A stretch of DNA of 64,000 nucleotides from CAWARU01 sp963784575 (GCA_963784575.1 CAWARU010000001.1:2790001-2854000); one strand, 5' to 3'; positions 39,415-48,427 are shown, counted from the first letter of the stretch. Notes: generated by a model not told the origin, from the sequence alone. Program-made: numbers and translations.

Positions 39415-40800
39415 ATGCATAATCGTTTACTTTCCTATATTTCTAGATCTCTGATAAATCCTAGGACTCTGACAATTCCTAGATTTCTGGCATCTGTGTT
39501 TATCACTTGCCTGTTTACAGCCACCATCCCAGCTGCTCATGCTTCTTTGATGAATATCGTCGTCAATGGCGGCCAGGTGGATGGATTGCCGATTGCTATT
39601 GTGCCTTTTGCGGTAGAAGGTTCAGATAAATCAGGCTTGGAAGATGTCGCACAAGTTATTTGGAAGGATTTGCAAAGCAGCGGTCAATTCAAACCAACAC
39701 CCATCGCAACATTACGACAGCACCCTAGCCGACAAACGGAAGTTCAATATCCTTATTGGCAAACACTGGGTGTTGAAGATTTAGTGGTTGGCAGCATCCG
39801 GAAGAATGGCAGTACCTTCACTGTCACCTTTGAATTGCTCGATGTGGTGCGCCAAAAAGGAGATGGTTCAAATGCTGCACTTTTTGCGATGCAATTTGAT
39901 AATATCAAACCTAATCAATTGCGGGCGCTTGCGCATCATATCAGTGATCTCATCTTTGAAAAATTAATTGGTGTGAGAGGCATTTTCTCAACGCGTATTG
40001 CTTATGTTTCCGTTGCTGAAAATCGCAAAGGCCAAGTGTACACCTTAGAAGTAGCCGATTCTGATGGTCACAATCCTAAAGTATTATATCGTTCAAATTA
40101 TGTTTTGATGTCTCCAGCCTGGTCGCCAGATGGAAAGAGATTGGCTTTTGTTTCTTATGAAAAAGATCGTGCTAGTGTTAATGTCGTGGATGTTGCTACT
40201 GGCCGTGCAGAACGTATCACGCAATTTCCAGGGTTGAATAACGCACCAGCATGGTCGCCAGATGGCAGAACCTTAGCTTGCGTCTTGTCAAAAGACGGTG
40301 CTCCTAAAATTTATACGGTAGATTTGGGCAGCAAACGTTTGACTAAAATCACCGATGGCACTGGCATGGATACGGAACCGAGTTTTGCACCGGATGGTCG
40401 TTCGCTTGTGTTTACTTCAGATCGGGGCGGTAAACCGCAAATTTATCGCGTTGCATTGGGAACTGGAAAAGTAGACCGTTTAACTTTTGCAGGAAATTAT
40501 AATGCCAAACCATCGCTCACACCTGATGGCAAAAGTTTAGTGACATTGCATCGTGGTGAAACGGGTTTGTTTAGTATTGCAGTCCACAACTTAAGCACAG
40601 GGACATTACGTGTCTTGACGCATTCCAGTTTAAATGATTCTCCAGCTTTGGCGCCTAACGGCATGATGGTGCTCTATGGATCACAAGATGGCGGTCGCGG
40701 GGTTCTCGGTGCGGTAACTTTGGATGGACGTCTGAAGATTCGTATCCCGTCGCAAGAAGGCAATGTGCAAGAACCTGCATGGTCACCGTTTCAATCGTAA
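39415..40800 (+). CDS. tolB: TolB, periplasmic beta-propeller
   Basis: The product is 461 residues and begins three bases after the tolA stop. The N-terminus is a long signal peptide ending near AHAS (residue 44). An N-terminal alpha/beta domain (VVNGGQVDGLPIAIVPF) is followed by a six-bladed WD-like propeller with repeated AWSPDGK/R phrases (SPAWSPDGKRLAF, APAWSPDGRTLAC, PSFAPDGRSLVF). TolB binds Pal and the TolA C-terminus and hands force to the outer membrane. Confidence 0.95.
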   Translation: MHNRLLSYISRSLINPRTLTIPRFLASVFITCLFTATIPAAHASLMNIVVNGGQVDGLPIAIVPFAVEGSDKSGLEDVAQVIWKDLQSSGQFKPTPIATLRQHPSRQTEVQYPYWQTLGVEDLVVGSIRKNGSTFTVTFELLDVVRQKGDGSNAALFAMQFDNIKPNQLRALAHHISDLIFEKLIGVRGIFSTRIAYVSVAENRKGQVYTLEVADSDGHNPKVLYRSNYVLMSPAWSPDGKRLAFVSYEKDRASVNVVDVATGRAERITQFPGLNNAPAWSPDGRTLACVLSKDGAPKIYTVDLGSKRLTKITDGTGMDTEPSFAPDGRSLVFTSDRGGKPQIYRVALGTGKVDRLTFAGNYNAKPSLTPDGKSLVTLHRGETGLFSIAVHNLSTGTLRVLTHSSLNDSPALAPNGMMVLYGSQDGGRGVLGAVTLDGRLKIRIPSQEGNVQEPAWSPFQS

Positions 40801-40888
40801 TTTCGGAGCGTCAGAATTTCGGATAGTCAAAATTTCGAAGCGACATAAATTTTTGGATTTATATTTTTTTATAAAGGAGGTACATAAG

Positions 40889-41461
40889 ATGAGTGATAAC
40901 ATGAATGGTAATATGAGTAATACTGTGAGTAGTAAAGTGAAAAAATTGCTGAAAATTGCAACCGTTTCAATTTCCGTTCTAGCAGTTTCTGCAGCTGCTA
41001 TCAGCATCACAGGCTGCGCTAAGAAAGTGCGAGGCGGCAGCATGGATGATGAAGGCGAAATGGGCGTTGGCGATTCCATGACATTTTATGGATCGGAATT
41101 GACACCCGCGCAAGAACGCGAGTTGCTTGCCAGAAACACTTACTATTTTGATTATGACAGCAATTCTTTGAATGAAGAAGATACACTCTCCGTTTATGCA
41201 CATGCCAAGAAGTTAATGACAAAGCCTAGAACTCGCATACGCATTGAAGGCCATACCGATGAGCGCGGCAGCCGAGAATACAATGTTGCCTTGGGTGACA
41301 GGCGCGCTAAGGCAATTAGTGATATATTAAAATTGAAGGGTGTGCCTGAAAGTCGAATCAGTCTCGTAAGTTATGGTAAGGAAAAGCCTGCAAACAAAGG
41401 ACATGAAGAGTCCTCTTGGAGTCTGAATAGACGCGGCATGATTGTGTACGAATCAGAGTAA
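40889..41461 (+). CDS. pal: Pal, peptidoglycan-associated lipoprotein
   Basis: The product is 190 residues from the ATG at 40889, which has AAAGGAGG upstream; a longer in-frame start inside tolB has no site. The signal peptide ends in the lipobox ITGC, giving Cys46 as the lipidated residue. The OmpA-type C-terminal domain has YYFDYDSNSL and the peptidoglycan-binding IEGHTDERGSREYNVALGDRRA. Pal links the outer membrane to the wall and is released by the Tol machine. The N-terminal n-region is Asn/Met/Ser-rich and unusually long. Confidence 0.95.
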   Translation: MSDNMNGNMSNTVSSKVKKLLKIATVSISVLAVSAAAISITGCAKKVRGGSMDDEGEMGVGDSMTFYGSELTPAQERELLARNTYYFDYDSNSLNEEDTLSVYAHAKKLMTKPRTRIRIEGHTDERGSREYNVALGDRRAKAISDILKLKGVPESRISLVSYGKEKPANKGHEESSWSLNRRGMIVYESE

Positions 41462-41490
41462 TTTAATTAACTTTGACAGGAGGCATTTTC

Positions 41491-43158
41491 ATGAGAATCA
41501 TTGCAGCTCTTTGTAGTGTGTTTTTTGTTTCACAGGCATGGGGTTTGGCAGCGGTGGAATCCCGCACCGGGGAACCTGTAGTCAGAGAATCTCAGAGGAT
41601 GTCTCCTTATAATTCTTCACGAGATTATTCATCTCGCGATAATTCTGCGCGTGTTGTTCAGGAAGAGGGGCAACAGGTAATAGAAATTATGCCGGGCTCA
41701 GATTATCGAGAGTTTCATGGCACCAATTCATCCTATAGCTCATCTCAGGATTCGCCACATAATTCACCACAGAGTTCATCGCAGAGATCTTCTCAGTCCC
41801 AGAGCTCCACGCAATCACATAGCTCTTCACCAAGATCCTCACAATCTCGTTCTTCTGTTTTTCAAGGCAAACCCCTTTATTCGCAGCCATCAAAGTCTCA
41901 TGCTAAAGTATCACAATCGCAAGCATCCCAGGCGCAAGTATCTCATTCACGAGAATCGCGTCCACAAGCTGAAGAACAACGTGCGCTGCGTCAATCGCTT
42001 ACCCAAATGGAAGCTCTCCAGAAAGAGCTTCATGATTTACGCGGCGTGATAGAAGAACAAGAACATGAACTCAAGCAATTGAGAAAAAGCCAGCAAGAAC
42101 TGTACCAAGATTTAGAACGTAAGATGAAAACTGCAAATTCTAGCACAGGTTCATCTGGTATAAGCACAGGTGAAGCCTCCGAATATTCTGCAGGTTCCAC
42201 TACCTCCGTAAAGCCAGGAATTAAAGCTGATGTCAAAGCCGATTCCTCACGTTCTGGCAAAAAAACACTTAAAGAAGAAAAAAGCGAAAAAGCCGAAAAA
42301 GCCGATAAAATAAATGGAATAAATGGGATCGGAACTGAGGCGAAAAATGACTCCAAGAATACGTCCAAGAACTTGTCAAAGAATGAAGCAAAGAAAGAGG
42401 CAAAGAATGAGTCAAAAACCGCAAATGCCAATTCTAAAATCCTAAGAACACCACCCGCGGGTTCTCCCAGCAAAGGCCCCGGCCTCATTACTCGCGAAAC
42501 AGCAGAGGATCTCGGTGTGATTTCAAAAACAACACCAGCCCCCTCGCAAACTTCTGCGCAAGCATCAACCACAGCATCAACACCAGCTTCATCTCCAACT
42601 GCAACGATAGCCTCTAAATCAAATAAATCAGGTTCAATTGATTCAGATTCAATTGACGATTCAAAACCTCTGATGACAATCAAAGCAGAAGATCCCAACA
42701 AAGACACCGCTAGCAAATCACTTGACAAAAGCAGTACTTCACAAACTAAGTTTGCCACCCTGAATGAAAATGATGCCTATCAAGCAGCCTATGGCTTCGT
42801 ACGAAGCAAGGGCTATAAAGAAGCAGTAGAAGGCCTTGAAAGCTACATCAAACGCTTCCCCCAAGGGACACAAGCCGCCAATGCCCACTATTGGCTTGGC
42901 GAAGTCTACATGGTGCAATGGCAAGCTGACAAGAGCAATTCAGATCTAATTGAAAAAGCCAGTCAAGAATTCAAAAATGTCACCACCAAGTTCCCGAACC
43001 ACGCTAAAGCGCAAGACGCAGTCTTAAAACTTGGCCTGATCGAAATCGACCGCGGCAATGTCGACGCTGCGCGCTATTACCTCTCCGAAGTCAAGACGCG
43101 CTACCCTGGGACTGCAGCAGCAAGAATTGCCGATACTCGTCTTCAGCAGTTAAGGTGA
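41491..43158 (+). CDS. cpoB: CpoB (YbgF), Tol-Pal coordinator with large low-complexity insertions
   Basis: The product is 555 residues, about twice the E. coli length. The ATG at 41491 follows AGGAGG and opens a signal peptide (IAALCSVFFVSQAWG). A Ser/Gln-rich stretch (about 75-155), a coiled coil (about 165-215: TQMEALQKELHDLRGVIEEQ) and a Lys/Ser/Thr/Asn-rich linker (about 220-415) precede the conserved C-terminal TPR domain (AYQAAYGFVRSKGYKEAVEG, AHYWLGEVYM, DAVLKLGLI). CpoB tunes wall synthesis to Tol-driven constriction. The insertions look like simple-sequence growth and keep the frame. Confidence 0.92.
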   Translation: MRIIAALCSVFFVSQAWGLAAVESRTGEPVVRESQRMSPYNSSRDYSSRDNSARVVQEEGQQVIEIMPGSDYREFHGTNSSYSSSQDSPHNSPQSSSQRSSQSQSSTQSHSSSPRSSQSRSSVFQGKPLYSQPSKSHAKVSQSQASQAQVSHSRESRPQAEEQRALRQSLTQMEALQKELHDLRGVIEEQEHELKQLRKSQQELYQDLERKMKTANSSTGSSGISTGEASEYSAGSTTSVKPGIKADVKADSSRSGKKTLKEEKSEKAEKADKINGINGIGTEAKNDSKNTSKNLSKNEAKKEAKNESKTANANSKILRTPPAGSPSKGPGLITRETAEDLGVISKTTPAPSQTSAQASTTASTPASSPTATIASKSNKSGSIDSDSIDDSKPLMTIKAEDPNKDTASKSLDKSSTSQTKFATLNENDAYQAAYGFVRSKGYKEAVEGLESYIKRFPQGTQAANAHYWLGEVYMVQWQADKSNSDLIEKASQEFKNVTTKFPNHAKAQDAVLKLGLIEIDRGNVDAARYYLSEVKTRYPGTAAARIADTRLQQLR

Positions 43159-43170
43159 CATAACTCTCAC

Positions 43171-43758
43171 ATGACGGAAAACATTGAGAATACTGTAGAA
43201 AAAAGAAATTTTATCAATGGATACTATCTGCTTGAGCAAGACTTAAAAGAAATATTTTTATTTGTAGAACCAACAAAAGATAATTACCGTACCTACTCAC
43301 ATAGGCTTTATGAATTGTTTGTAAGGGCTTGTACAGAATTCGAGGCGAATTGCAAAGCAATTCTTGTAGAGAACGGAATAACACTTCCAGCATATCCAAA
43401 TATTAGTAATTATTTCGCAATACAGAAATACGATCCTTACAATTCAATTAATAATTATCGTGTCAAATTACAACTTTCACAGGAAATAGATTTATCACCT
43501 CTGGAAGCATGGGGAGTCGATAAAGCACCAATCTGGTACAAAGAATATAATTAAGTCAAACACTCGAGAGTAACAGCATTTGATAAAGCTAGACTCGAAA
43601 ATGTCTTGAATGCTATTGCAGCTTGCTTTATTTTATTGTATGCAAGGTTCAAAACTACTTCTTTCTATCAATATCAAGAATATGATATGTTTGTTGGTCC
43701 CGATGATGGTGGTTATTTTTATAAACCAGATTCTCTTTTTAGAATAAAGACTGGTTAA
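43171..43758 (+). pseudogene. HEPN-like hypothetical protein with an in-frame stop
   Basis: The frame from 43171 stops at TAA (43552-43554) but stays open in the same frame to 43758, giving 195 residues in all. Around the stop the sequence reads APIWYKEYN, stop, VKHSRVTAF. Family members with WYxxYNKVKHxR suggest the stop replaces a lysine codon (AAA to TAA). The all-helical composition and the N-K-V-K-H-S-R region resemble HEPN-type domains common in defence and toxin systems. It directly follows cpoB and opens the toxin-antitoxin cluster. The family call is tentative. Confidence 0.5.
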
Positions 43759-43877
43759 TACGATACTCATATTTTAATAATTAAATAAACTACCGTTCAA
43801 ATGCTGTTATTTTATACAGTTATTTTATGAGTTAAATAATTCTTGATTTTCGGACGTTTTTGTCCGATAATGTCTCA

Positions 43878-44090
43878 ATGAAGGGATCTGAATTTGTAAG
43901 GAAGGTCAAAAAGCTTGGTTCTAAAAATAGAATCGAAGTGAGTATTAAAAGTAATAGAGGGAAAGGAGGGCATCAAACACTTATTTATGGGGATAAGTTC
44001 ACTATTCTCCCTAATTTGAAGGATGAACTTAAAACAGGAACGTATAAGGCCATTTTGAAACAATTAGGCATAGACGAAAGAGATTTATAA
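43878..44090 (+). CDS. hicA: HicA-type mRNA interferase toxin
   Basis: The product is about 70 residues from the ATG at 43878 (an in-frame TTG at 43860 is possible). The double-stranded-RNA-binding-like fold is recognised by MKGSEFVRKVKKLG, the catalytic histidine in GKGGHQTLIYG and the end AILKQLGIDERDL. HicA cleaves mRNA and is neutralised by HicB, encoded 82 bases downstream. The toxin-first order is usual for hicAB. Confidence 0.85.
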   Translation: MKGSEFVRKVKKLGSKNRIEVSIKSNRGKGGHQTLIYGDKFTILPNLKDELKTGTYKAILKQLGIDERDL

Positions 44091-44172
44091 ACACGGAAGA
44101 TAGGATTTGCATACAAGGATGAAAGCATAATGAGACGTGTATTGGCTAGGTATAGGAATCAAGGAGGCTTTT

Positions 44173-44655
44173 ATGTTAAATAATTATAATTTTGTGTACA
44201 AAGTAGTCTTAAAAAAACAAGACGAAGGGGGATATTTAGTTCAATTCCCAGATTTTCCTGAAGCAATCACTCAAGGTGAAACCAGAGAGGAAGCGATACA
44301 GATGGCAGCAGATTGTCTCGAAGAGGCTGTAGCCAATCGCATCGTAATGGGGTTAGATATTCCGAACGGTTGTAATGCTGGACATGATTTAATTGCATTG
44401 GAAATTATTTTAGCAGCAAAATGTGCTTTATACTTAACAATGAAAAAGAATAAATATAAGAATGTTGATCTCGCGAAAGCACTTCACTGTGATGAAAAAG
44501 AAGTGCGTAGGCTTTTGAATCCACGGTATAAGTCTAAGATTCAGAGACTTGAAACAGCATTAAAACTTTTGGGAGAGAAGTTAACACTTTCTGTTGCACC
44601 AATGCCCTCAACGAGGCATCGATCGCAATGTCAACATGGGGCAAATATGTGGTAA
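44173..44655 (+). CDS. hicB: HicB-type antitoxin with C-terminal DNA-binding domain
   Basis: The product is 160 residues. The ATG at 44173 has AAGGAGG upstream, so an earlier in-frame start at 44137 is rejected. The N-terminal HicB fold reads YKVVLKKQDEGGYLVQFPDF, ITQGETREEAIQMAADCLEEA. The C-terminal part (NVDLAKALHCDEKEVRRLLN) is a helix-turn-helix for autoregulation of hicAB. It pairs with the HicA gene upstream. Confidence 0.88.
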   Translation: MLNNYNFVYKVVLKKQDEGGYLVQFPDFPEAITQGETREEAIQMAADCLEEAVANRIVMGLDIPNGCNAGHDLIALEIILAAKCALYLTMKKNKYKNVDLAKALHCDEKEVRRLLNPRYKSKIQRLETALKLLGEKLTLSVAPMPSTRHRSQCQHGANMW

Positions 44656-44679
44656 AATGATTAGCATTCAAGTCGTTGT

Positions 44680-45084
44680 TCATTGAACGCTCAGTATGAT
44701 ATGGCTAAAATCAAGCAGATCGGGTAAATGACCTTCAATGATTGCACTTACGATTTCAAGATTCAAGGCCGAGTATTCGTGAATAGCAATATTTCGAAAG
44801 CCCACCATTTTTTGCATTCTTTTGCTGAGTTCGTCGCTAATGATTTTGGCATTAGCCAATAGTATAAATACATCACGGCTATTTTGTGGAATTCCCAAAT
44901 GTTTTAAGCGAATTATTCTAGTTCCCATATCAATAGCAGTTTCAGCTGCACGCTGAAGATTCAAAATAATTGCTTCTTGCTTCGTTATATTGTTCTTAAA
45001 TGCCGCAAGATCAGTATATTCTTCTCTGATACGTTGGATGCAACGTTCAATGGAGGCAGCTTTGTTGATTAACACATCATCCAT
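44680..45084 (-). CDS. hepT: HepT-type HEPN toxin
   Basis: The product is 134 residues, all helical. The HEPN RNase motif R-x4-H-x-Y is present as RNIAIHEY (Arg97, His102, Tyr104). In the characterised systems HepT cleaves RNA or is silenced by AMP additions to the motif tyrosine by MntA. The start overlaps the mntA stop by one base, indicating a coupled pair. It is convergent with hicB. Confidence 0.88.
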   Translation of the reverse strand: MDDVLINKAASIERCIQRIREEYTDLAAFKNNITKQEAIILNLQRAAETAIDMGTRIIRLKHLGIPQNSRDVFILLANAKIISDELSKRMQKMVGFRNIAIHEYSALNLEIVSAIIEGHLPDLLDFSHIILSVQ

Positions 45085-45488
45085 TAATAAATTCTTCCTC
45101 TTTCTTTAATGTCATCCAATATTTCCTTGCGTTCATCATTTAATCGAATGTACATGCCATAAGTTAAATCTTCAAATGCATCACAAGTTTTAAGATTGAG
45201 TGTGTCAATTCGTTTTGCAGTACTAATAATCTGGAAACGAAATACAGTAGATGCAGCCAATAAATCAATGAGATCCACGTCTCTTTGGATTCGAGATGCT
45301 ATATTTTGGGATACATTCCACAGCGTTACGGTATCTGCAGGCTTATCCAATAAAATAGCTATATCTAAATCGCTATTGTCATTGTGCTCTTTTTTCGCAA
45401 AACTGCCAAAAACGTATATTCCTTTAATTTTCGGAAATTCTTTTTTTATTTCGTCTATTGCGATGGAAAAAACTTCTTTATCGTCCAT
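45084..45488 (-). CDS. mntA: MntA-type minimal nucleotidyltransferase antitoxin
   Basis: The product is 134 residues. The motif GS-x10-D-x-D is exact (Gly28-Ser29, Asp40, Asp42 in GSFAKKEHNDNSDLD), with the later acidic residue in DVDLIDL. Such proteins transfer AMP to the partner HEPN toxin. It is the first gene of the mntA-hepT pair; both are intact. Confidence 0.88.
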   Translation of the reverse strand: MDDKEVFSIAIDEIKKEFPKIKGIYVFGSFAKKEHNDNSDLDIAILLDKPADTVTLWNVSQNIASRIQRDVDLIDLLAASTVFRFQIISTAKRIDTLNLKTCDAFEDLTYGMYIRLNDERKEILDDIKERGRIY

Positions 45489-45640
45489 ATAGCACCAAAA
45501 ATGTGGTTGAATGCGCTTAACATTTATAAATAGGATTTTAACATTACCTTATTAATTATATTATAAAGAAATCATTAATTGAAATAGCTTGTTGAATTGT
45601 AGACTTTGATAGAGATTATTTATAAAGCAGGGATGGTGGT

Positions 45641-45724
45641 ATGTCGCGCTATAGGACCAAAAGATGGGTGTTCAAGAGAGTGCGTAAATGGTTGCAGATG
45701 ATGAAAATTGTTACTCCGAAGCGA
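45641..45724 (+). CDS. Possible small basic peptide
   Basis: A 27-codon frame starts with ATG at 45641 after GGGATGG-like purines and encodes a very basic peptide (SRYRTKRWVFKRVRKW). It overlaps the end of the convergent HIRAN gene by 14 bases. Its length and isolation leave real doubt; it may be noncoding. Confidence 0.2.
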
Positions 45725-46439
45725 TAAGTTTAAATTCATCTTCATAATTCTCCCAGGATCTATTTAATAAAGACGAAGAAATTTCGCAAAGCAACCTCAT
45801 TTGAATGGGGGCATCTTTATTTACCTGTAACACTCGAACTTGGATAGGAGTATCTTTGCTAATATCGTGAATAAGTTTGGTAAAATAGGCTGGAATATAT
45901 CCGATTTCGTAAGGTGGTTTTTCTGTGCGCAATAGAATAGCTGATTTGTCTTCTTTATTCTGAAAATCATGAGCCATATAAAGAATCTCATCTTTTTCTA
46001 AATCGAGCGTTCTTTTTTGTGCAGCTTCGGACATATGACTCAAGCCATTTACAAAAAATTTAAATGAATATTCGCCCTTTGGATTTTTTTCGGGTACAGG
46101 AACAATCCTGAAAAAATCAGTCTCTCTCTCACCGCCACTGATAGCCAATGCCTCTAATTCATCAAAGGGATCTGTTGCTTTTATGCCAAGCCATTTTAAA
46201 TAATCGGCATACTCCGGTCTTGATTTTGGCATTAATCTGTTCTTGAATAATGAAAATAATTCATTGGAACGATAAACTTTGTTATTTTCAGGCATGTTCA
46301 ATTGCATAGGAATAGAATTAACTTTTTTAATTCCTTCGGTATAGCGGAATTCATATCCAGAACTTGTGTGTCGCAGTTGTCCAATAATATGCCATCTGGA
46401 ATTTTGGTCCTGCCAGGCTAAATATACATATTTACTCAT
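45711..46439 (-). CDS. HIRAN-domain protein, partner of the HipA-like kinase
   Basis: The product is 242 residues. The N-terminal 80 residues (YVYLAWQDQNSRWHIIGQLR, MPENNKVYRSNELFSLFKNR) resemble the N-terminal subdomain of HipA-type proteins. Residues about 105-200 resemble a HIRAN domain (FKFFVNGLSHMSEAAQKR, LYMAHDFQNKEDKSAILLRT, IGYIPAYF), a module that binds single-stranded DNA ends. It begins two bases after the HipA-like gene, so they form one unit. The pair looks like a split HipA toxin system with a DNA-end-sensing subunit. Confidence 0.7.
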   Translation of the reverse strand: MSKYVYLAWQDQNSRWHIIGQLRHTSSGYEFRYTEGIKKVNSIPMQLNMPENNKVYRSNELFSLFKNRLMPKSRPEYADYLKWLGIKATDPFDELEALAISGGERETDFFRIVPVPEKNPKGEYSFKFFVNGLSHMSEAAQKRTLDLEKDEILYMAHDFQNKEDKSAILLRTEKPPYEIGYIPAYFTKLIHDISKDTPIQVRVLQVNKDAPIQMRLLCEISSSLLNRSWENYEDEFKLIASE

Positions 46440-46441
46440 TT

Positions 46442-47377
46442 TTACTCATCTCGAAGCTCATTTAAAATATTGACGCTTTCATTTAATATAGCTAATGCAA
46501 AATCTTTTGCTGGCTGAGATATAAAAACATCAGGAATTTGATCAAAAATCCTATACACTGGCTTAGTATCATGCATAGTGTCTATAATTTTATTAATCCA
46601 ATATTGTGTGGCAACAATGTTGTGCTTTTTGCATTCTTGTACAAGCGTTCTAATATTGAGTTCATGGCCATCTGCATCATAAATTGGCATTTTGGCCTTC
46701 TGAATATAAGCACGAACATTGAATCCTTTATCTTTTGTTTTTAATCTTTCAATTCTTCGCTCATCACTTTCGTTACGTCCCAAAGAAGAGGCGTGATCAA
46801 AAGTAGGCGCTAAAAAATTAATTTTATTGATTTTATTTGTAATGATGCCCCAATTTTCTGCATGTCTATCTGTATTCCCTACCCATGCATCAAAGCAAAG
46901 ATAGCCAATAAAGAGATCTGGTGCAGTGATAATTTTTTGTGCATGCTCTGAGTGCGGCGAGCTTTGCAATTGTGTTTTATTTTGTTCTAGTGCAGATAAA
47001 ATAGCCTCTAAAGTATGTTGGGTATTCTTAAATTTATTTTCTTTGTCAAAACCTTCAATTAATTCATTGCCAAATCTCATTTCATCATTTTTTTCAAGAA
47101 AACTGGGAGAAATAACACAGGGATCACCGTTTTTTAATTTGGCAAAATGGTAGTTTGCATGAGGCAAGCCTAACAACTCAGCTAGCTCACATGTTGCTTT
47201 CTCAGCCATATCTTCCTCTGTATTAGGCCGTCCTTGCTTGTATAAAATTCGGGTGTCCTGATTATTTAGCTTATACGTCAACCAAGCTTTACGTTTGGAG
47301 CCCATCGGCTCAAGGGCTTCAACAGAAAACTGTGCTTCAGCTAAGTTAAAAATCGGATATTTATTTTGAAAAGTCAT
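46442..47377 (-). CDS. HipA-like serine/threonine kinase (C-terminal type)
   Basis: The product is 311 residues. The N-lobe contains TRILYKQGRPNTEEDMAEK, followed by LAELLGLPHANYHFA. The catalytic loop is WVGNTDRHAENWG (Asp170, Asn175) and the metal-binding segment is LAPTFDHASS (Asp194), as in HipA/HipT kinases. HipA kinases phosphorylate translation targets such as glutamyl-tRNA synthetase and induce dormancy. No HipB-type DNA-binding antitoxin is found next to it; the HIRAN protein downstream may be the partner. Confidence 0.78.
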   Translation of the reverse strand: MTFQNKYPIFNLAEAQFSVEALEPMGSKRKAWLTYKLNNQDTRILYKQGRPNTEEDMAEKATCELAELLGLPHANYHFAKLKNGDPCVISPSFLEKNDEMRFGNELIEGFDKENKFKNTQHTLEAILSALEQNKTQLQSSPHSEHAQKIITAPDLFIGYLCFDAWVGNTDRHAENWGIITNKINKINFLAPTFDHASSLGRNESDERRIERLKTKDKGFNVRAYIQKAKMPIYDADGHELNIRTLVQECKKHNIVATQYWINKIIDTMHDTKPVYRIFDQIPDVFISQPAKDFALAILNESVNILNELRDE

Positions 47378-47487
47378 TTTGCAATCAACTTATAAGTGGC
47401 CGCGTGTCTAATGAATCAAATTACTTGATATTATCATACTGTAATAGACGTGTTCAATTACAATTACGCTTCTATAGTGATCTGAAA

Positions 47488-47537
47488 TTATGGCTCTTCA
47501 GCCATAAAACGAAAATATGGCTGTAGAGCCATATTTT
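47488..47537 (-). terminator. Double hairpin between the M15 and HipA-like genes
   Basis: TTATGGCT-cttc-AGCCATAA (47488-47507) and AAAATATGGCT-gtag-AGCCATATTTT (47512-47537) lie side by side. They share the arm ATGGCT/AGCCAT, so the arms can also pair across. On the minus strand the second hairpin ends in a T-run and would terminate the M15 gene. Confidence 0.65.
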
Positions 47538-47575
47538 CATTTTTGCTTACTTTCTTTACCTTCACTTTCACACTT

Positions 47576-48427
47576 TCACTTAATAAAAAGTTCGGGACGG
47601 TATTCGAAGTGCATTGTGTCATAGTGGAAAAATTTGCCGCCCCAAATGAAATGGTGTTTTTCAAATAATTCAACGATATCCCAGGGTATCTGATTTTTGT
47701 AAGGGGGGACATCTTCGGGTTTAAGCTCGGTTTCATTTACGGGGGCATCAATGGATAGATTATGCGCTTTTTTGTAATCCCATAACCAGTAATTAGAATA
47801 TTTGGTATTGATGTCGATGGTCATTCCAAAGCTGTGCGCACTGGGACGGTTGGTACCGGCGATGAGGCGCCACGAAAAAGTGCCGGCGGGGTTTGCGAGA
47901 TATTTTTTATATTCGGGTTTTTTTTGTACCAGATCATCGAGATCATTGGAGAGTGCTTGCATTATTTCGGAGACATGGTTGACTTTAGTGACAGGAAGAG
48001 AGCTTGCTTCTTTGCCTTGGAAAGTGCGAGGCATCCAGGGGATTTCGGTGAGATTTTTAAGTACTTCTTCTTTGGTGCTGCCGTACATTTTTTGAAAAAA
48101 AGGTACATAACGGATACGGCCGGGATCTGAATCTGGGCTGGGTGGATTTTTCAAGGGACCTTGGGGGTAGGGGATATAAAGTTGCATGTAGAGATCGGGA
48201 TCGTTCAGGGCTTTTTCTAAAGATTTGGGATCTGCAGAGGTTTTGATGGGCATCTTAGTGCCGTCTTGCCAGATTAATTCATTGTCTTTGACTGATGCGA
48301 TGTGATCGGGATAGGCTCGTAGGTAGACTGAGGGATCTACTTGGGGGAGGCCATAGGCATTGTTGTGGAGTAGTGTGATCATAGAAATTACCAGGTAAGT
48401 TTTTAAAATAAAACGATTTTGCAACAT
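47576..48427 (-). CDS. Exported M15-family (VanY-like) D,D-carboxypeptidase
   Basis: The product is 283 residues. The signal peptide is near residues 9-25 (TYLVISMITLLHNNAYG). The zinc site of the M15 family is seen in SAHSFGMTIDINTKYSNYW (His and Asp ligands) and YDTMHFEYRPE (third ligand, His, with catalytic acid nearby). Such enzymes trim D-alanine from peptidoglycan stem peptides or cleave cross-links in the periplasm. It stands alone with its own terminator; the closest subgroup cannot be named from sequence alone. Confidence 0.85.
   Translation of the reverse strand: MLQNRFILKTYLVISMITLLHNNAYGLPQVDPSVYLRAYPDHIASVKDNELIWQDGTKMPIKTSADPKSLEKALNDPDLYMQLYIPYPQGPLKNPPSPDSDPGRIRYVPFFQKMYGSTKEEVLKNLTEIPWMPRTFQGKEASSLPVTKVNHVSEIMQALSNDLDDLVQKKPEYKKYLANPAGTFSWRLIAGTNRPSAHSFGMTIDINTKYSNYWLWDYKKAHNLSIDAPVNETELKPEDVPPYKNQIPWDIVELFEKHHFIWGGKFFHYDTMHFEYRPELFIK

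Noticed and set aside
42030..42758. Minus-strand open frame inside cpoB
   Set aside because: It is an antisense shadow of low-complexity coding sequence; the plus strand has the conserved CpoB domains.
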